A stretch of DNA of 64,000 nt from Scatomorpha sp040765295. GTDB lineage: Bacteria; Bacillota; Clostridia; Oscillospirales; Oscillospiraceae. The stretch lies in NCBI GenBank assembly GCA_040765295.1, contig JAXGSB010000001.1, forward strand, positions 806,001 through 870,000. The letters are read 5' to 3'. The notes beneath the pieces were generated by a model that was not told where the DNA came from, searched no databases, and was given only the letters and a program-made list of their open reading frames with translations. The translations under genes and the position numbers were made by a program. Below are positions 34,645 through 42,720 of the stretch, in pieces. How positions within the stretch are numbered: position 1 is the first letter of the stretch; each line of letters starts with the position of its first letter.

Positions 34645-37600
34645 TTAATTTCTCTTTTTTGATAAGCCTCCAACTATACCAAATATAAGCAAACTATCCA
34701 CATCTCCCATTTTAGGTTTGTTAGTTGGGATAATAATAGCTTCATTCAATATATCCATGTTTAAGATTTCTATTAATGTTTCTTCATCATATTTTCCGGT
34801 TGTTTTTATCTCATATTTTTCTTTGCTTAATGTATATCCTTTTGGTGCTTTTGTTTCTTGAGCATATAATTTATCTCCGGCATCATAACAAATATCAAAA
34901 GTAATTATCCCTTCTTTATCGGTTAAGTTTACACAATCCCTACCAAATACATCTTTGAATATAGTACCATCTTCTTTAAATATAGTAATCTCAGCACCTT
35001 TTAGATAATGCTTTTTGTCTTTACTATCTGCTTTGGCTATTCTAATCCTAACCGTATGAGAAACCCTAACTGTTTGCGATTCAGAGTTTATATCTTCATG
35101 AGAACCGATTAAAAGAGAACCATCATATAATTGTTCAAATACTACTAAATCATACCCAAACAAATCACTGGCATCTAACTCAAACTCTACCTCAACAGAC
35201 CCATTAGATTCAGTTGGGGTAAATGTCTTAGTAGCCGTTATTTCGTTACCATCAATCAACAAAGGTAGTCCGGTTGCTTTATCCATCAACTTACCCTTTA
35301 TGGTTAGTTCTCGGTTAGTTGGAATATTTACATAATCAATCACATCTAAAATTACCTGATGTTCTCTAGCTGCTATGGTTTGGTTGTTTGTATATTTATT
35401 TCTTGCATTTGTTTTTATTCCGGATACATAGATAGTTTGTGCTTCATCATTTATATCTTTATGCTCAACGGAAACATCACTGCCAATCCGCAACTCTTCG
35501 AATACTACAAGAGTTTTAGCCTGGTGTAATCTAGCATCAAAGGTAAATTCAACTTCGACCTCTCCATCCTTAGTAGCGGGAGTAAATGTAGTAGTTCCGG
35601 TTATTATGTTGTTATCTGCATCTCTAATAGGTTCTCCGGTTGCTTTATCTATCAAAACACCATACACATTATACTCAACACCTACATTGAGATTTGTATA
35701 TGTAACGGTATCTACTATTGTTTGAGATGAACTTGTACCATCAATTATATTATCATTATCTACTTTATCTCTTGCGCTTGTTCCGATAGTACTGGCCCTC
35801 TCTTTGATAGGTAGATTGTTTAGACTTGGTGTATGTCCTAAATCCGGAGTACCACCATTTGTTATATCATTTCCATCTTTATCATAGAGATTGCGGATTT
35901 GAGTTATACCCTCAGCATCGGGTTTAATTGTATATATGAAGGGGTCGGGGTTTATTTCATATCCCAATGGTGCCTGAGATTCCCTAACCACTACTGTACC
36001 AAGAGGAAATGCTATATTATTATCTATATCTCTATAAGGTGTTCCGGATACCAGTAGTGTTTCATCTTGTATTTGAAATCCCCCAAAAACATTTGTTCTA
36101 TATACCAAAACATTCAATGGAGTTTTACCTACCATCTCTGCTTCACTGGTAAAATATTCATCATAGTAGCTAACTGTGAATCTAGCATTTTCAAATGTTG
36201 CTACATCGGTTATTGGGATTTGTTCACCTGTTTCACTATCAAACTTATATATTCTGGCACCTAGAGGGTCATCCATCGGGGCATCGGACACATTAAATAT
36301 AGTAGTTTGGCCAGCTTGTAGTGTGGCAGGATAAATTTGTGCATTATATAAATATCCACTTGCTTTTCGAACATCATCATCTATTTCTTGAGCATAGACA
36401 GCCATACCATTGTATGTATCTAAGGGCTCAATGCGAATAGCATCAGATTCCCCATTTGCATTAAGAGTAAGAGTGGTAATTAGTTCATTGTTATCTAATC
36501 TATAGATACCATACTTAATTCCTTCTAAACTGTATGTTCTACAGTTAGTTGATTCTGGCATATGTGTGGGAGTTTTCTTAACTTGTGCATATACTGCATT
36601 TTGTTTTATGTAATCAAAAGTCAGGAATCTCTGGTACTCTGGATTTCTTCCCCATATATATCCTCTAGCTCCATCTCCCTTATGTGCTTCATTCATTATA
36701 TGATTGTATACCTGAGTAGCCATATGGGTTCTAAAGTTACATAAGAAGTTATATATATTAGGAAATGGATTGTAGCCTTGATAGTTACCATATCCAAAAG
36801 TTCCATCTCCATTGCCGGATATAAAGATAATATCCGATTTCTGATAAACAACATTTCGAGTAATTTGACCTGTTTTGGAGCCTCCAGGATACCAGCTGTT
36901 ATATATTGTAATTTCGCGGGTTTCAACGGGCCCTCCAGTAAATGCATCGGGATTGCTTGTGATAAAACGATATTCATGTCCCATCCAAGCATCATCAATG
37001 GGGTCAACCGGCAAATTGCCCCAGAACTTCATCTCATTTAAACCAAAATCCGAAGAAGTATAATATGGTAAAGCCCTAACCCAATAAAGTACCGGCATAG
37101 TTGAACCAATACAAGCTATCATATCATTGGTAGCGGGAGCATCATGAGCAGTAGGAGCTATTCCGCCTCTAGTCCAAGCAACCCATCTCATTGCTACCTC
37201 AATATCTTCCTTATATGCCTGAACATTAAAAGGACCAACAGTTTCAACCTTATCTACTAAAGTGCCATATTCATTGGCCTGATAATGAAAGTCGGTTGGG
37301 GGAGCATATATATTTCCACCCTCTACCAATCCCATCTTCAAAGCATAAAGAGCAGCAGACATTATGGTTTCATCCATGCCCAAGAAGTTTACTACTGGGT
37401 CCATTCCAACTCCGTGAGGTTTATCTGCATCTATACAGTAAGCCAAGAACTGGTCTCCAAAGTAATCGGTTAGTCCGTAGTTTCTTGTATATCTCTCATA
37501 AACTGGGGTAGATGTCCATACAAAGTTACTCTGTTGACCGCTGGGGTCATGGGCTCTTCCGGCTTGGTCGGAGTGATATTGTATATTTCCCCCAGCAGCG

Positions 37601-37686
37601 GAAGCACTAAATGGGATTAACGAAATTATCATTATTATTAACAGTAGTATCGACATATATTTTTTAAGTTTCATGGTTTTCTTCAC
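34645..37686 (-). CDS. Large surface adhesin with TQXA-like, SpaA-like and VaFE domains
   Basis: 1013 residues. Signal peptide about 1-30. About 50-330 resembles a TQXA thioester domain, with Cys84 in LAYCIDADKPHG, but the expected Gln position appears to read Glu163 (IEVAMRWVAW). Then come SpaA-like modules (VVVRESQAPLGYE; KKHYLKGAEITIFKED...YAQETKAPKGY) and two VaFE/T-Q ester-bond repeats (VVFEELRIGSD...INDEAQTIYV and VVFEQLYDG...INSESQTVRV). The C-terminus is NKPKMGD, a short hydrophobic run and SKKRN: a sorting-signal layout with KPKMG in place of LPXTG. It probably mediates host or surface attachment. Confidence 0.85.
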   Translation of the reverse strand: MKKTMKLKKYMSILLLIIMIISLIPFSASAAGGNIQYHSDQAGRAHDPSGQQSNFVWTSTPVYERYTRNYGLTDYFGDQFLAYCIDADKPHGVGMDPVVNFLGMDETIMSAALYALKMGLVEGGNIYAPPTDFHYQANEYGTLVDKVETVGPFNVQAYKEDIEVAMRWVAWTRGGIAPTAHDAPATNDMIACIGSTMPVLYWVRALPYYTSSDFGLNEMKFWGNLPVDPIDDAWMGHEYRFITSNPDAFTGGPVETREITIYNSWYPGGSKTGQITRNVVYQKSDIIFISGNGDGTFGYGNYQGYNPFPNIYNFLCNFRTHMATQVYNHIMNEAHKGDGARGYIWGRNPEYQRFLTFDYIKQNAVYAQVKKTPTHMPESTNCRTYSLEGIKYGIYRLDNNELITTLTLNANGESDAIRIEPLDTYNGMAVYAQEIDDDVRKASGYLYNAQIYPATLQAGQTTIFNVSDAPMDDPLGARIYKFDSETGEQIPITDVATFENARFTVSYYDEYFTSEAEMVGKTPLNVLVYRTNVFGGFQIQDETLLVSGTPYRDIDNNIAFPLGTVVVRESQAPLGYEINPDPFIYTIKPDAEGITQIRNLYDKDGNDITNGGTPDLGHTPSLNNLPIKERASTIGTSARDKVDNDNIIDGTSSSQTIVDTVTYTNLNVGVEYNVYGVLIDKATGEPIRDADNNIITGTTTFTPATKDGEVEVEFTFDARLHQAKTLVVFEELRIGSDVSVEHKDINDEAQTIYVSGIKTNARNKYTNNQTIAAREHQVILDVIDYVNIPTNRELTIKGKLMDKATGLPLLIDGNEITATKTFTPTESNGSVEVEFELDASDLFGYDLVVFEQLYDGSLLIGSHEDINSESQTVRVSHTVRIRIAKADSKDKKHYLKGAEITIFKEDGTIFKDVFGRDCVNLTDKEGIITFDICYDAGDKLYAQETKAPKGYTLSKEKYEIKTTGKYDEETLIEILNMDILNEAIIIPTNKPKMGDVDSLLIFGIVGGLSKKRN

Positions 37687-38052
37687 TTCCTTTTTTTATA
37701 TTATTTTTAGTAATTCTTTTTTTTATATCGGTTTTTCTTCATATATATAATAACGCGCTTTCTATTTTTATACAAAGATTCAGATTTTTACAGCAATAGA
37801 GCAACCCAATTAAATACGGATTGCTCTTTTTAGCTATTAAATAGTCAATGCAGTTTTTGTTGGTACTGTGTAAATTCATAGGGATGCAAAACAGAACTGG
37901 TCTCCAAAGTAGTCTGTTAATCGTGTTGGTACTGTGTAAATCCATAGGGGTACAAAACCTCAAATTTCTATACAGCTTCTCGGGAACTATCTTCTACCGA
38001 AAATATATTAACCAAGCTAACCGGGTCCAACCATCCCTTTTTTATGTTTTAA
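37687..38052. repeat. Repeat-rich spacer with a ghost of the adhesin's Cys-motif region
   Basis: A 34-bp direct repeat (37859-37892 and 37925-37958, 31 of 34 identical) flanks a 32-bp piece (37893-37924). That piece resembles the adhesin's own sequence at 37446-37478 (coding DYFGDQF beside the thioester Cys). Left of it, 37750-37856 is similar to 39153-39265. At 37976-38040 lies one copy of a three-copy repeat (others at 40068 and 40153). It appears to be a scar of past duplication. Confidence 0.6.
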
Positions 38053-38667
38053 CTAAACTGGCACATATTCAGTCCATGCTTCTTGAACCACAACAGTTTC
38101 AGTCCAAGCAGGTTGAACTAGGGTTTCTTGATAAGGAATATTAACTGGAGCAGAGTAGGAGCCCATCCAAGGTTGTCCAATACTATCTAAATAAGCATCT
38201 ACTTGTGCAGCAGACCATCCGGTTATATCTACGCCATTGTCCAAAAAATAATGTATCTCTTGCCTATATCTGGTAATAGTATAAGTTTCTTCTGGATGAT
38301 AGATGGTTTCTGTTACTGCGGGGTGATATACAACTCGATATCTCTTTCCCCCGATTAAAACTACTCCATTATCTACCGGGGCATCATTATTTGTTATCGG
38401 TTTTGGTTTTGTATTATTAGTACCATTATTAGGCTTTTCTACATCTAATTTTTCCGGTTTTGTGTCATCTATTTTCCAGAACATATCTTCATAACTGGTT
38501 AATAGATTCAACTTGCCCCTAAATGTATTGAGAAATGTGGAACTTATTTTTGTATCAATCTCTGTAACTTCTGTATTAGGAACAACCTCAGCCTTCTCAT
38601 TGTTACAGGCCGACAACAAAAGAAGCAAAACTGTTACTAAGATTAAGATATTTAATTTGTTTTTCAT
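38053..38667 (-). CDS. Lipoprotein, paralogue A
   Basis: 204 residues with a lipobox LLSAC (Cys about 21), an Asn/Thr linker and a C-terminal domain of repeated aromatic-His/Trp phrases (VVYHPAVTETIYHPEE; LVQPAWTETVVVQEAWTEYVPV). It closely resembles the protein at 39274 over its full length. Probably a membrane-anchored surface protein of the adhesin locus. Function unknown. Confidence 0.75.
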   Translation of the reverse strand: MKNKLNILILVTVLLLLLSACNNEKAEVVPNTEVTEIDTKISSTFLNTFRGKLNLLTSYEDMFWKIDDTKPEKLDVEKPNNGTNNTKPKPITNNDAPVDNGVVLIGGKRYRVVYHPAVTETIYHPEETYTITRYRQEIHYFLDNGVDITGWSAAQVDAYLDSIGQPWMGSYSAPVNIPYQETLVQPAWTETVVVQEAWTEYVPV

Positions 38668-38727
38668 CGTTTTTTTCCTCCTTTTTATTTGTTAATTCCT
38701 TTCTTGTTATTTTCTAAGTATATTATA

Positions 38728-39066
38728 TCAAATTTCATTATTTTCTATATTTTCTTTATTTTCTTTGTTTTCTATATTATTTTCCAGGGGGTTTTCTTGA
38801 TTTATTTCCCCTTCTTTTTCTTCTTTATTTTCCTCATTATTTTCTTCCGGGTTTTCTATATTAATTTCTAGGGGTTTTTCTTGATTATTTTCTTCTAATT
38901 CATTTCCCGGTGATTTTTCTTTAGGTATTTCTTCTTTATTTATTTCTTCTTCATTCAATTGTTCGTTTTCTAGTATTGGATTGTCGTTTGCTAATATTGT
39001 ACCAGAAAATAGAGAACTTATCATTAAAATCAAAAGAAGAAAAGCTAATAATCGTTTAAAGCTCAA
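38728..39066 (-). CDS. Secreted Glu/Asn-rich low-complexity protein
   Basis: 112 residues. A signal peptide (MSFKRLLAFLLLILMISSLFSGTILA) is followed by a strongly acidic tail of repeating E-N-N-E, K-E-K and NPLENNIEN words. No anchor or fold is visible. It holds the same place relative to lipoprotein 2 as the adhesin holds relative to lipoprotein 1, so it may be the decayed or replaced partner in a duplicated unit. Confidence 0.5.
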   Translation of the reverse strand: MSFKRLLAFLLLILMISSLFSGTILANDNPILENEQLNEEEINKEEIPKEKSPGNELEENNQEKPLEINIENPEENNEENKEEKEGEINQENPLENNIENKENKENIENNEI

Positions 39067-39152
39067 TTTAAATCATCTCCTTAACTGTCGTATATATAAA
39101 AAGAAATATATAAATTTTGTTGGATTTTTTATCATTTTTTCTCATCTCTATC

Positions 39153-39265
39153 ATAACGCGCTTTTTATTTTTTTCAAAGTTTACGATTTCATAACTCCAC
39201 AAGAAAAAAGCAACCCAATTAAATGCGGATTGCTCTTTGTTTATTGAAAAGCCAATGCAGTTTTT
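39153..39265 (-). repeat. Duplicated spacer with terminator-like hairpin
   Basis: Resembles 37750-37856; both contain taacgcgctt, caacccaattaaat and ggattgctcttt. Within it agcaaccc / ggattgct (about 39209-39233) forms a hairpin, followed on the minus strand by a T6 run, a likely terminator for the lipoprotein gene upstream. Confidence 0.6.
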
Positions 39266-39273
39266 ACGAAGTT

Positions 39274-39891
39274 TTAAACCGGCACGTATTCAGTCCATGC
39301 TTCTTGAACTACAACGGTTTCAGTCCAAGCAGGTTGAGTAACAGTATCTTGGTAGGGAACACTAATAGTAGTGGTATAAGAGCCCATACCTGGATTACCC
39401 ACACTATTACAATAGTCAACTATTTGCTCCCAAGACCAACCAGTTACATCAGTACCATCATCTAAAAACTTGTGTGGTTCTTGTCTATAGTTAGTAAATG
39501 TTATAGTTTCTTCCGGGTGATAGATTGTTTCTGTTACTGCTGGATGATACACAACTCGATATCTTTTTCCACCTATTAGTACCACACCATTATCTACCGG
39601 GGCATCATTATTAGTAATTGGTTGTGGTCTTGTTTGATTAGTACCAGTATTATTAGGTTTCTCTGCATCTAAATTTTCCGGTTTTGTGTCATCTATTTTC
39701 CAGAACATATCTTCATAGCTGGTTAATATATTCAACTTGCCGCGAAATGTATTGAGAAATGTGGAACTTATTTTTGGGGCTTCTATATCCTCAATAACAG
39801 GAGCCTCAGTGGAAGTATTAGATTTATTACAAGCCGATAAAACAAAAAGCAAAATAGCTATAATCATTAAAATATATATCTTTTTCTTCAT
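39274..39891 (-). CDS. Lipoprotein, paralogue B
   Basis: 205 residues. Lipobox VLSAC; the same layout as the protein at 38053, including ISSTFLNTFRGKLNILTSYEDMFWKIDDTKPE, VLIGGKRYRVVYHPAVTETIYHPEE and the QPAWTETVVVQEAWTEYVPV end. High identity indicates a duplication within the element. Function unknown. Confidence 0.75.
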   Translation of the reverse strand: MKKKIYILMIIAILLFVLSACNKSNTSTEAPVIEDIEAPKISSTFLNTFRGKLNILTSYEDMFWKIDDTKPENLDAEKPNNTGTNQTRPQPITNNDAPVDNGVVLIGGKRYRVVYHPAVTETIYHPEETITFTNYRQEPHKFLDDGTDVTGWSWEQIVDYCNSVGNPGMGSYTTTISVPYQDTVTQPAWTETVVVQEAWTEYVPV

Positions 39892-40423
39892 TTTATTATC
39901 TCTCCTTTCATATCTGTTTTTCTAGTTACATTATATCAATTTTTCAATATTTTTTTCTTTCTAACATTATAACAGAAAACAGTAAAACAATCATCTAAAT
40001 AATAAAAAGGTAGGAAATTAAAAACTCCCTACCTTATTTGTGTTGATGTCTGTTTGGTTTTCACAGACTTCTTGGGAACTACAATTAAGTATATTGACCA
40101 AGCTATCCGGGCCCAACCAACCCTTTCGTTCATATGTTGGTGTTTTTTCAAACTTCTTGGGAACTACAATTAAGTATATTAACCGAGCTATCCGGATCCA
40201 ACCATCCCTTTGTATTTCTACATTTTCTATTATAACCTATTTTAGATAATAATGCAAGAAAAAATTTACAAATATTTTACCTCTTTCTCATATCTAGCTG
40301 ATATGAAGTGACTTACACCCAATGTACGGCTTTCACCATATTCGGCATTCCATCATTCTTGTACAAAAAAGAGAGCCACCAAATTGCAAAAGTAGCCCTC
40401 TAAAAATATCTAATTATTTGATA
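39892..40423. repeat. Spacer with two further copies of the 59-bp repeat
   Basis: Copies at 40068-40126 and 40153-40211 begin cttcttgggaact and end caaccaaccctttc or caaccatccctttg. The third copy, more diverged, is at 37976-38040. On the minus strand the repeat can be read as KGWLDPDSxVNI. It may be a decayed gene end or a mobile repeat. No gene otherwise. Confidence 0.55.
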
Positions 40424-40483
40424 TTAAACAGACACATACTCCATCCAAGCCGTTGTTACTAGAGTTTCTTCGTAGGACGTATT
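40424..40483 (-). pseudogene. Ghost of a lipoprotein C-terminus
   Basis: On the minus strand it reads NTSYEETLVTTAWMEYVSV then stop, matching the last residues of the paralogues at 38053 and 39274 (YQETLVQPAWTE...AWTEYVPV). It lies directly after, and out of frame with, the lipoprotein at 40488. A third paralogue has been lost or replaced here. Confidence 0.6.
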
Positions 40484-40487
40484 AACT

Positions 40488-40985
40488 CTATTGTGTATCT
40501 TCAGAAAGCTCACCATCTGTTGTTGTGGTTTCTGTTTCTTTTGTACTTGCCGGCACATACTTATCTTCAATAATAAAAGTCATATTAACAGGGTACTTCA
40601 TTAGACCGAAATCAATAGAAATCTCGTCGGCATCATCAGAGAAAGCTCCTTCACGCTCTTTATCTCCGATTGTTATGGTGATTATAAGTTGCTCTTCATC
40701 AACAAGCCATCTAATAGGTTGTTCTACGTCATTAACTACCAACTTGCCAACTCCGCCAGGCTCAAGCTCAAGATAGTTAGCACCTTCTGAATATACATCG
40801 GAGAAATAATAAAGCTGGTTCTCAATAAGGATAGTGTTGCCGATATATTTACCTACCCAAACAGATTGTGTATCTTCGGTTTTTTCAGCTTCCTTATTAT
40901 CAGAAAAAGAAGCAGAACAAGCAGATAAAATTAAAGCGCAAGCAATTAAAAAAATAGCTGTAATTATTTTCGTAAGTCTTTTCAT
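40488..40985 (-). CDS. Lipoprotein, unrelated in its main domain
   Basis: 165 residues. Lipobox ILSAC; then VWVGKYIGNTILIENQLYYFSDVYSEGANYLELEPGGVGKLVVNDVEQPIRWLVDEEQLIITITIG, which resembles small beta-barrel lipoproteins of Clostridia (G-x-Y ... W-x-x-x-G-x-x-I). It ends in a Thr/Glu-rich tail. It is the first gene of the surface locus. Function unknown. Confidence 0.65.
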   Translation of the reverse strand: MKRLTKIITAIFLIACALILSACSASFSDNKEAEKTEDTQSVWVGKYIGNTILIENQLYYFSDVYSEGANYLELEPGGVGKLVVNDVEQPIRWLVDEEQLIITITIGDKEREGAFSDDADEISIDFGLMKYPVNMTFIIEDKYVPASTKETETTTTDGELSEDTQ

Positions 40986-41354
40986 AATATCCTCAATTCT
41001 CTAAGTTTTAACCCTTTATTTCTATTCAACTATACCGCATATTTATATTTTTGTAAAACGATTTCAAATATGGCTAACAGAAACAAAATACAAGTAAACT
41101 ATTTTAAAGATGAGCAAACAAAAAATAATTATACCCATAGGCATTCTTTTTACGGATTTGCTTATGGGTCTTTTATTATATTCATTTTTTCATCCTTTTG
41201 CTTTCCCCTAAATAATACGAAATAACAGTAAAACTTCTAAAAACTTTATATATAATTACTAACTCTTGACTAACTCTACCTTAAATGAAACCTAACTAAA
41301 AAAATAAAAAAATCCGTAAAACCATTGATACAACTAGCTTTACGGATATAAAAT
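40986..41354. other. AT-rich right end of element 1
   Basis: No gene. It ends with a 9-bp hairpin (41312-41320 with 41339-41347) that faces the tRNA fragment. Confidence 0.5.
41312..41347 (-). terminator. Element-borne terminator for the tRNA, with the conserved loop
   Basis: atccgtaaa (41312-41320) pairs with tttacggat (41339-41347); on the minus strand a T7 run follows. It stands downstream of the tRNA 3' end, as the chromosomal hairpin does at 23634-23669. The loop ACCATTGATACAACTAGC belongs to the five-copy hairpin family. Confidence 0.6.
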
Positions 41355-41403
41355 TTGGTCCGAGTGACTGGATTTGAACCAGCGGCCTCTTGAACCCCAT
41401 TCA
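41355..41403 (-). repeat. Attachment site: 3' half of tRNA-Pro(GGG), copy 2
   Basis: Identical to 23675-23723 over 49 bp. The following AAG completes the anticodon stem (CTTGA-loop-TCAAG), but the sequence beyond has no D arm or acceptor 5' strand. It is therefore the junction between element 1 and the prophage, not an intact tRNA. Confidence 0.88.
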
Positions 41404-41436
41404 AGAAATCAGGTAACCGCACAGAGCTAGAAAACT

Positions 41437-41461
41437 CGCTGAAACCATTGATATTACAGCG
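41437..41461 (+). promoter_or_regulatory. Hairpin with conserved loop beside the prophage att
   Basis: CGCTG (41437-41441) pairs with CAGCG (41457-41461) around AAACCATTGATATTA. The stem differs from the other family members while the loop is kept. Confidence 0.4.
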
Positions 41462-41496
41462 TTTGCGACAATTTAATAATTTTTAAAAAGTTCTCA

Positions 41497-41520
41497 ACAC
41501 TGCAACAGACACTGCAACAG
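41497..41520 (+). repeat. Tandem 12-mers ACACTGCAACAG, candidate integrase arm sites
   Basis: Two adjacent perfect copies (41497-41508, 41509-41520) lie between the att core and int. Short direct repeats here are typical of arm-type Int-binding sites. Confidence 0.5.
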
Positions 41521-41564
41521 AAAATTACTTTGCGGAGTTTTGCTTAACTTTTAGCCAAAATAAA

Positions 41565-41598
41565 AGCCTCAGAATTTACCTTCTGGGGCTCTTTTTTA
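41565..41598. terminator. Terminator after the prophage integrase
   Basis: agcctcagaa (41565-41574) pairs with ttctggggct (41581-41590) with one G-T pair; T-rich runs lie on both sides. It stands just after the int stop codon. Confidence 0.8.
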
Positions 41599-41601
41599 TT
41601 G

Positions 41602-42720
41602 CTAAATCGCATCTGTAATTCTCTGTAAATCTATTATTCCGACACTTTGATAATGCCGGAGCATTTCGGTGGAAGTATGGCCGATTAATTCAAGCTTATC
41701 TTTATCGGCTGCATCGATGCCCTTAATTAAGTTGGCGAATGTGTGCCTGCACGAATGGGGGCTGTATTTCTTTCTGCCGTTTTCATCTGCCGGATTGTCT
41801 ATGCCGGCCGCTTCGAGTGATGGATAGAAAAACCTTTCTCTGTAGGTATATAGACTGAGCTGTTCGCCGCTTTCATTACAGAAAATATAGCCTTCCCCTC
41901 TGCCTTCAGTAAGTCGGTCAATGATAGGTTGTATCTTGGGGGATATAGTCACTATGCGATTAATGCCGGCATCAGTCTTGGATCCGCCCTTCAGATAGCG
42001 GTGCTTCCGATTATAATCCTCTATTTTGAGCGATAACATCTCGCTGGGCCGGAAACCGAGATAGCAGGCGCAATAGATATAATCAGAGGCGAGAGTGCCA
42101 AGCGACTTGATTTTATCTAGCTGCTCAAGGCTCAGGGCCTCTTTTGTGCCGTGAGTGCCGCCAACTCTCAAATACTTCGCAAGATTCATTCTGTGCGACA
42201 CATATCCGCGCGGGATGCCGAATTTATATAACAGCCCGCAAAGAGCCTTCATGTTCTCTTGCGTCCGTCTGCCCTTTCCGCTGTCGTCCACACACTCTTG
42301 CAAGTCGTCAATATAGATGTCGCTTACTACAACATCCCATAGCGGGGTAAAGTGCTTGTAGGCGGCAGCATAGCAGTTCTGTGTCGACCTTGATGTGTGG
42401 CTGTGCGTGGGCTTCCACTTCTCATAAAGCTCAGCAAAAGTAATTGTGGTGCGCTCATCGCTCGGCAATAAACTGCCGACTGCTTTAACGGCTTCACGGC
42501 TAGTGTCAAAATATTTGCTAACCGTCTTGCGCTTCAATTTTCCATTTTCATAATAATAGCCCAAAGTTCTGACCGCAACCCACTTGTTTCCGCGCTTATA
42601 TACGCTGCCTTCGCCATTGCCTCTTTTGCGGGTTTGCTGTTCTCTTTTCTGTTTTCTGCCGCACACATGGCAAAAGACGGAGCCTTCCGCCAGCTCTGCG
42701 CTGCATTTTATGCAGGTCAT
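41602..42720 (-). CDS. int: Tyrosine integrase of the prophage with N-terminal zinc ribbon
   Basis: 372 residues. It starts with a zinc-ribbon-like CIKCSAELAEGSVFCHVCGRK (four Cys as two CxxC). An arm-binding domain follows (GNGEGSVYKRGNKWVAVRTLGYY), then the catalytic domain: CYLGFRPSEMLSL, HSCRHTFANLI, LIGHTSTEMLRHYQS with the Tyr. It is homologous to the element 1 integrase, which lacks the zinc ribbon, and adjoins the same att sequence. Confidence 0.95.
   Translation of the reverse strand: MTCIKCSAELAEGSVFCHVCGRKQKREQQTRKRGNGEGSVYKRGNKWVAVRTLGYYYENGKLKRKTVSKYFDTSREAVKAVGSLLPSDERTTITFAELYEKWKPTHSHTSRSTQNCYAAAYKHFTPLWDVVVSDIYIDDLQECVDDSGKGRRTQENMKALCGLLYKFGIPRGYVSHRMNLAKYLRVGGTHGTKEALSLEQLDKIKSLGTLASDYIYCACYLGFRPSEMLSLKIEDYNRKHRYLKGGSKTDAGINRIVTISPKIQPIIDRLTEGRGEGYIFCNESGEQLSLYTYRERFFYPSLEAAGIDNPADENGRKKYSPHSCRHTFANLIKGIDAADKDKLELIGHTSTEMLRHYQSVGIIDLQRITDAI

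Larger units (their letters stand above)
23675..41403. mobile_element. Element 1: tRNA-Pro integrated hybrid element (about 17.7 kb)
   Basis: Bounded by the 49-bp tRNA-Pro repeats and clearly more AT-rich than the chromosome to its left. It contains an integrase at the left end, a repressor remnant, phage-type replication genes, a CRESS-like Rep with an FtsK-like ATPase, and a surface-protein locus. No capsid, terminase, or type IV secretion genes were found. It most resembles a satellite or an integrative mobilizable element and would need a helper for transfer. Confidence 0.8.

Noticed and set aside
34645..37686. Phage tail fibre or filamentous-phage receptor protein
   Set aside because: It has a signal peptide, SpaA-like and VaFE domains and a sorting-like C-terminus, which indicate a wall-associated bacterial adhesin.
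37859..37958. CRISPR-like pair of 34-bp repeats
   Set aside because: Only two copies, imperfect, and the spacer matches the neighbouring adhesin gene; no cas genes. Better explained by duplication.
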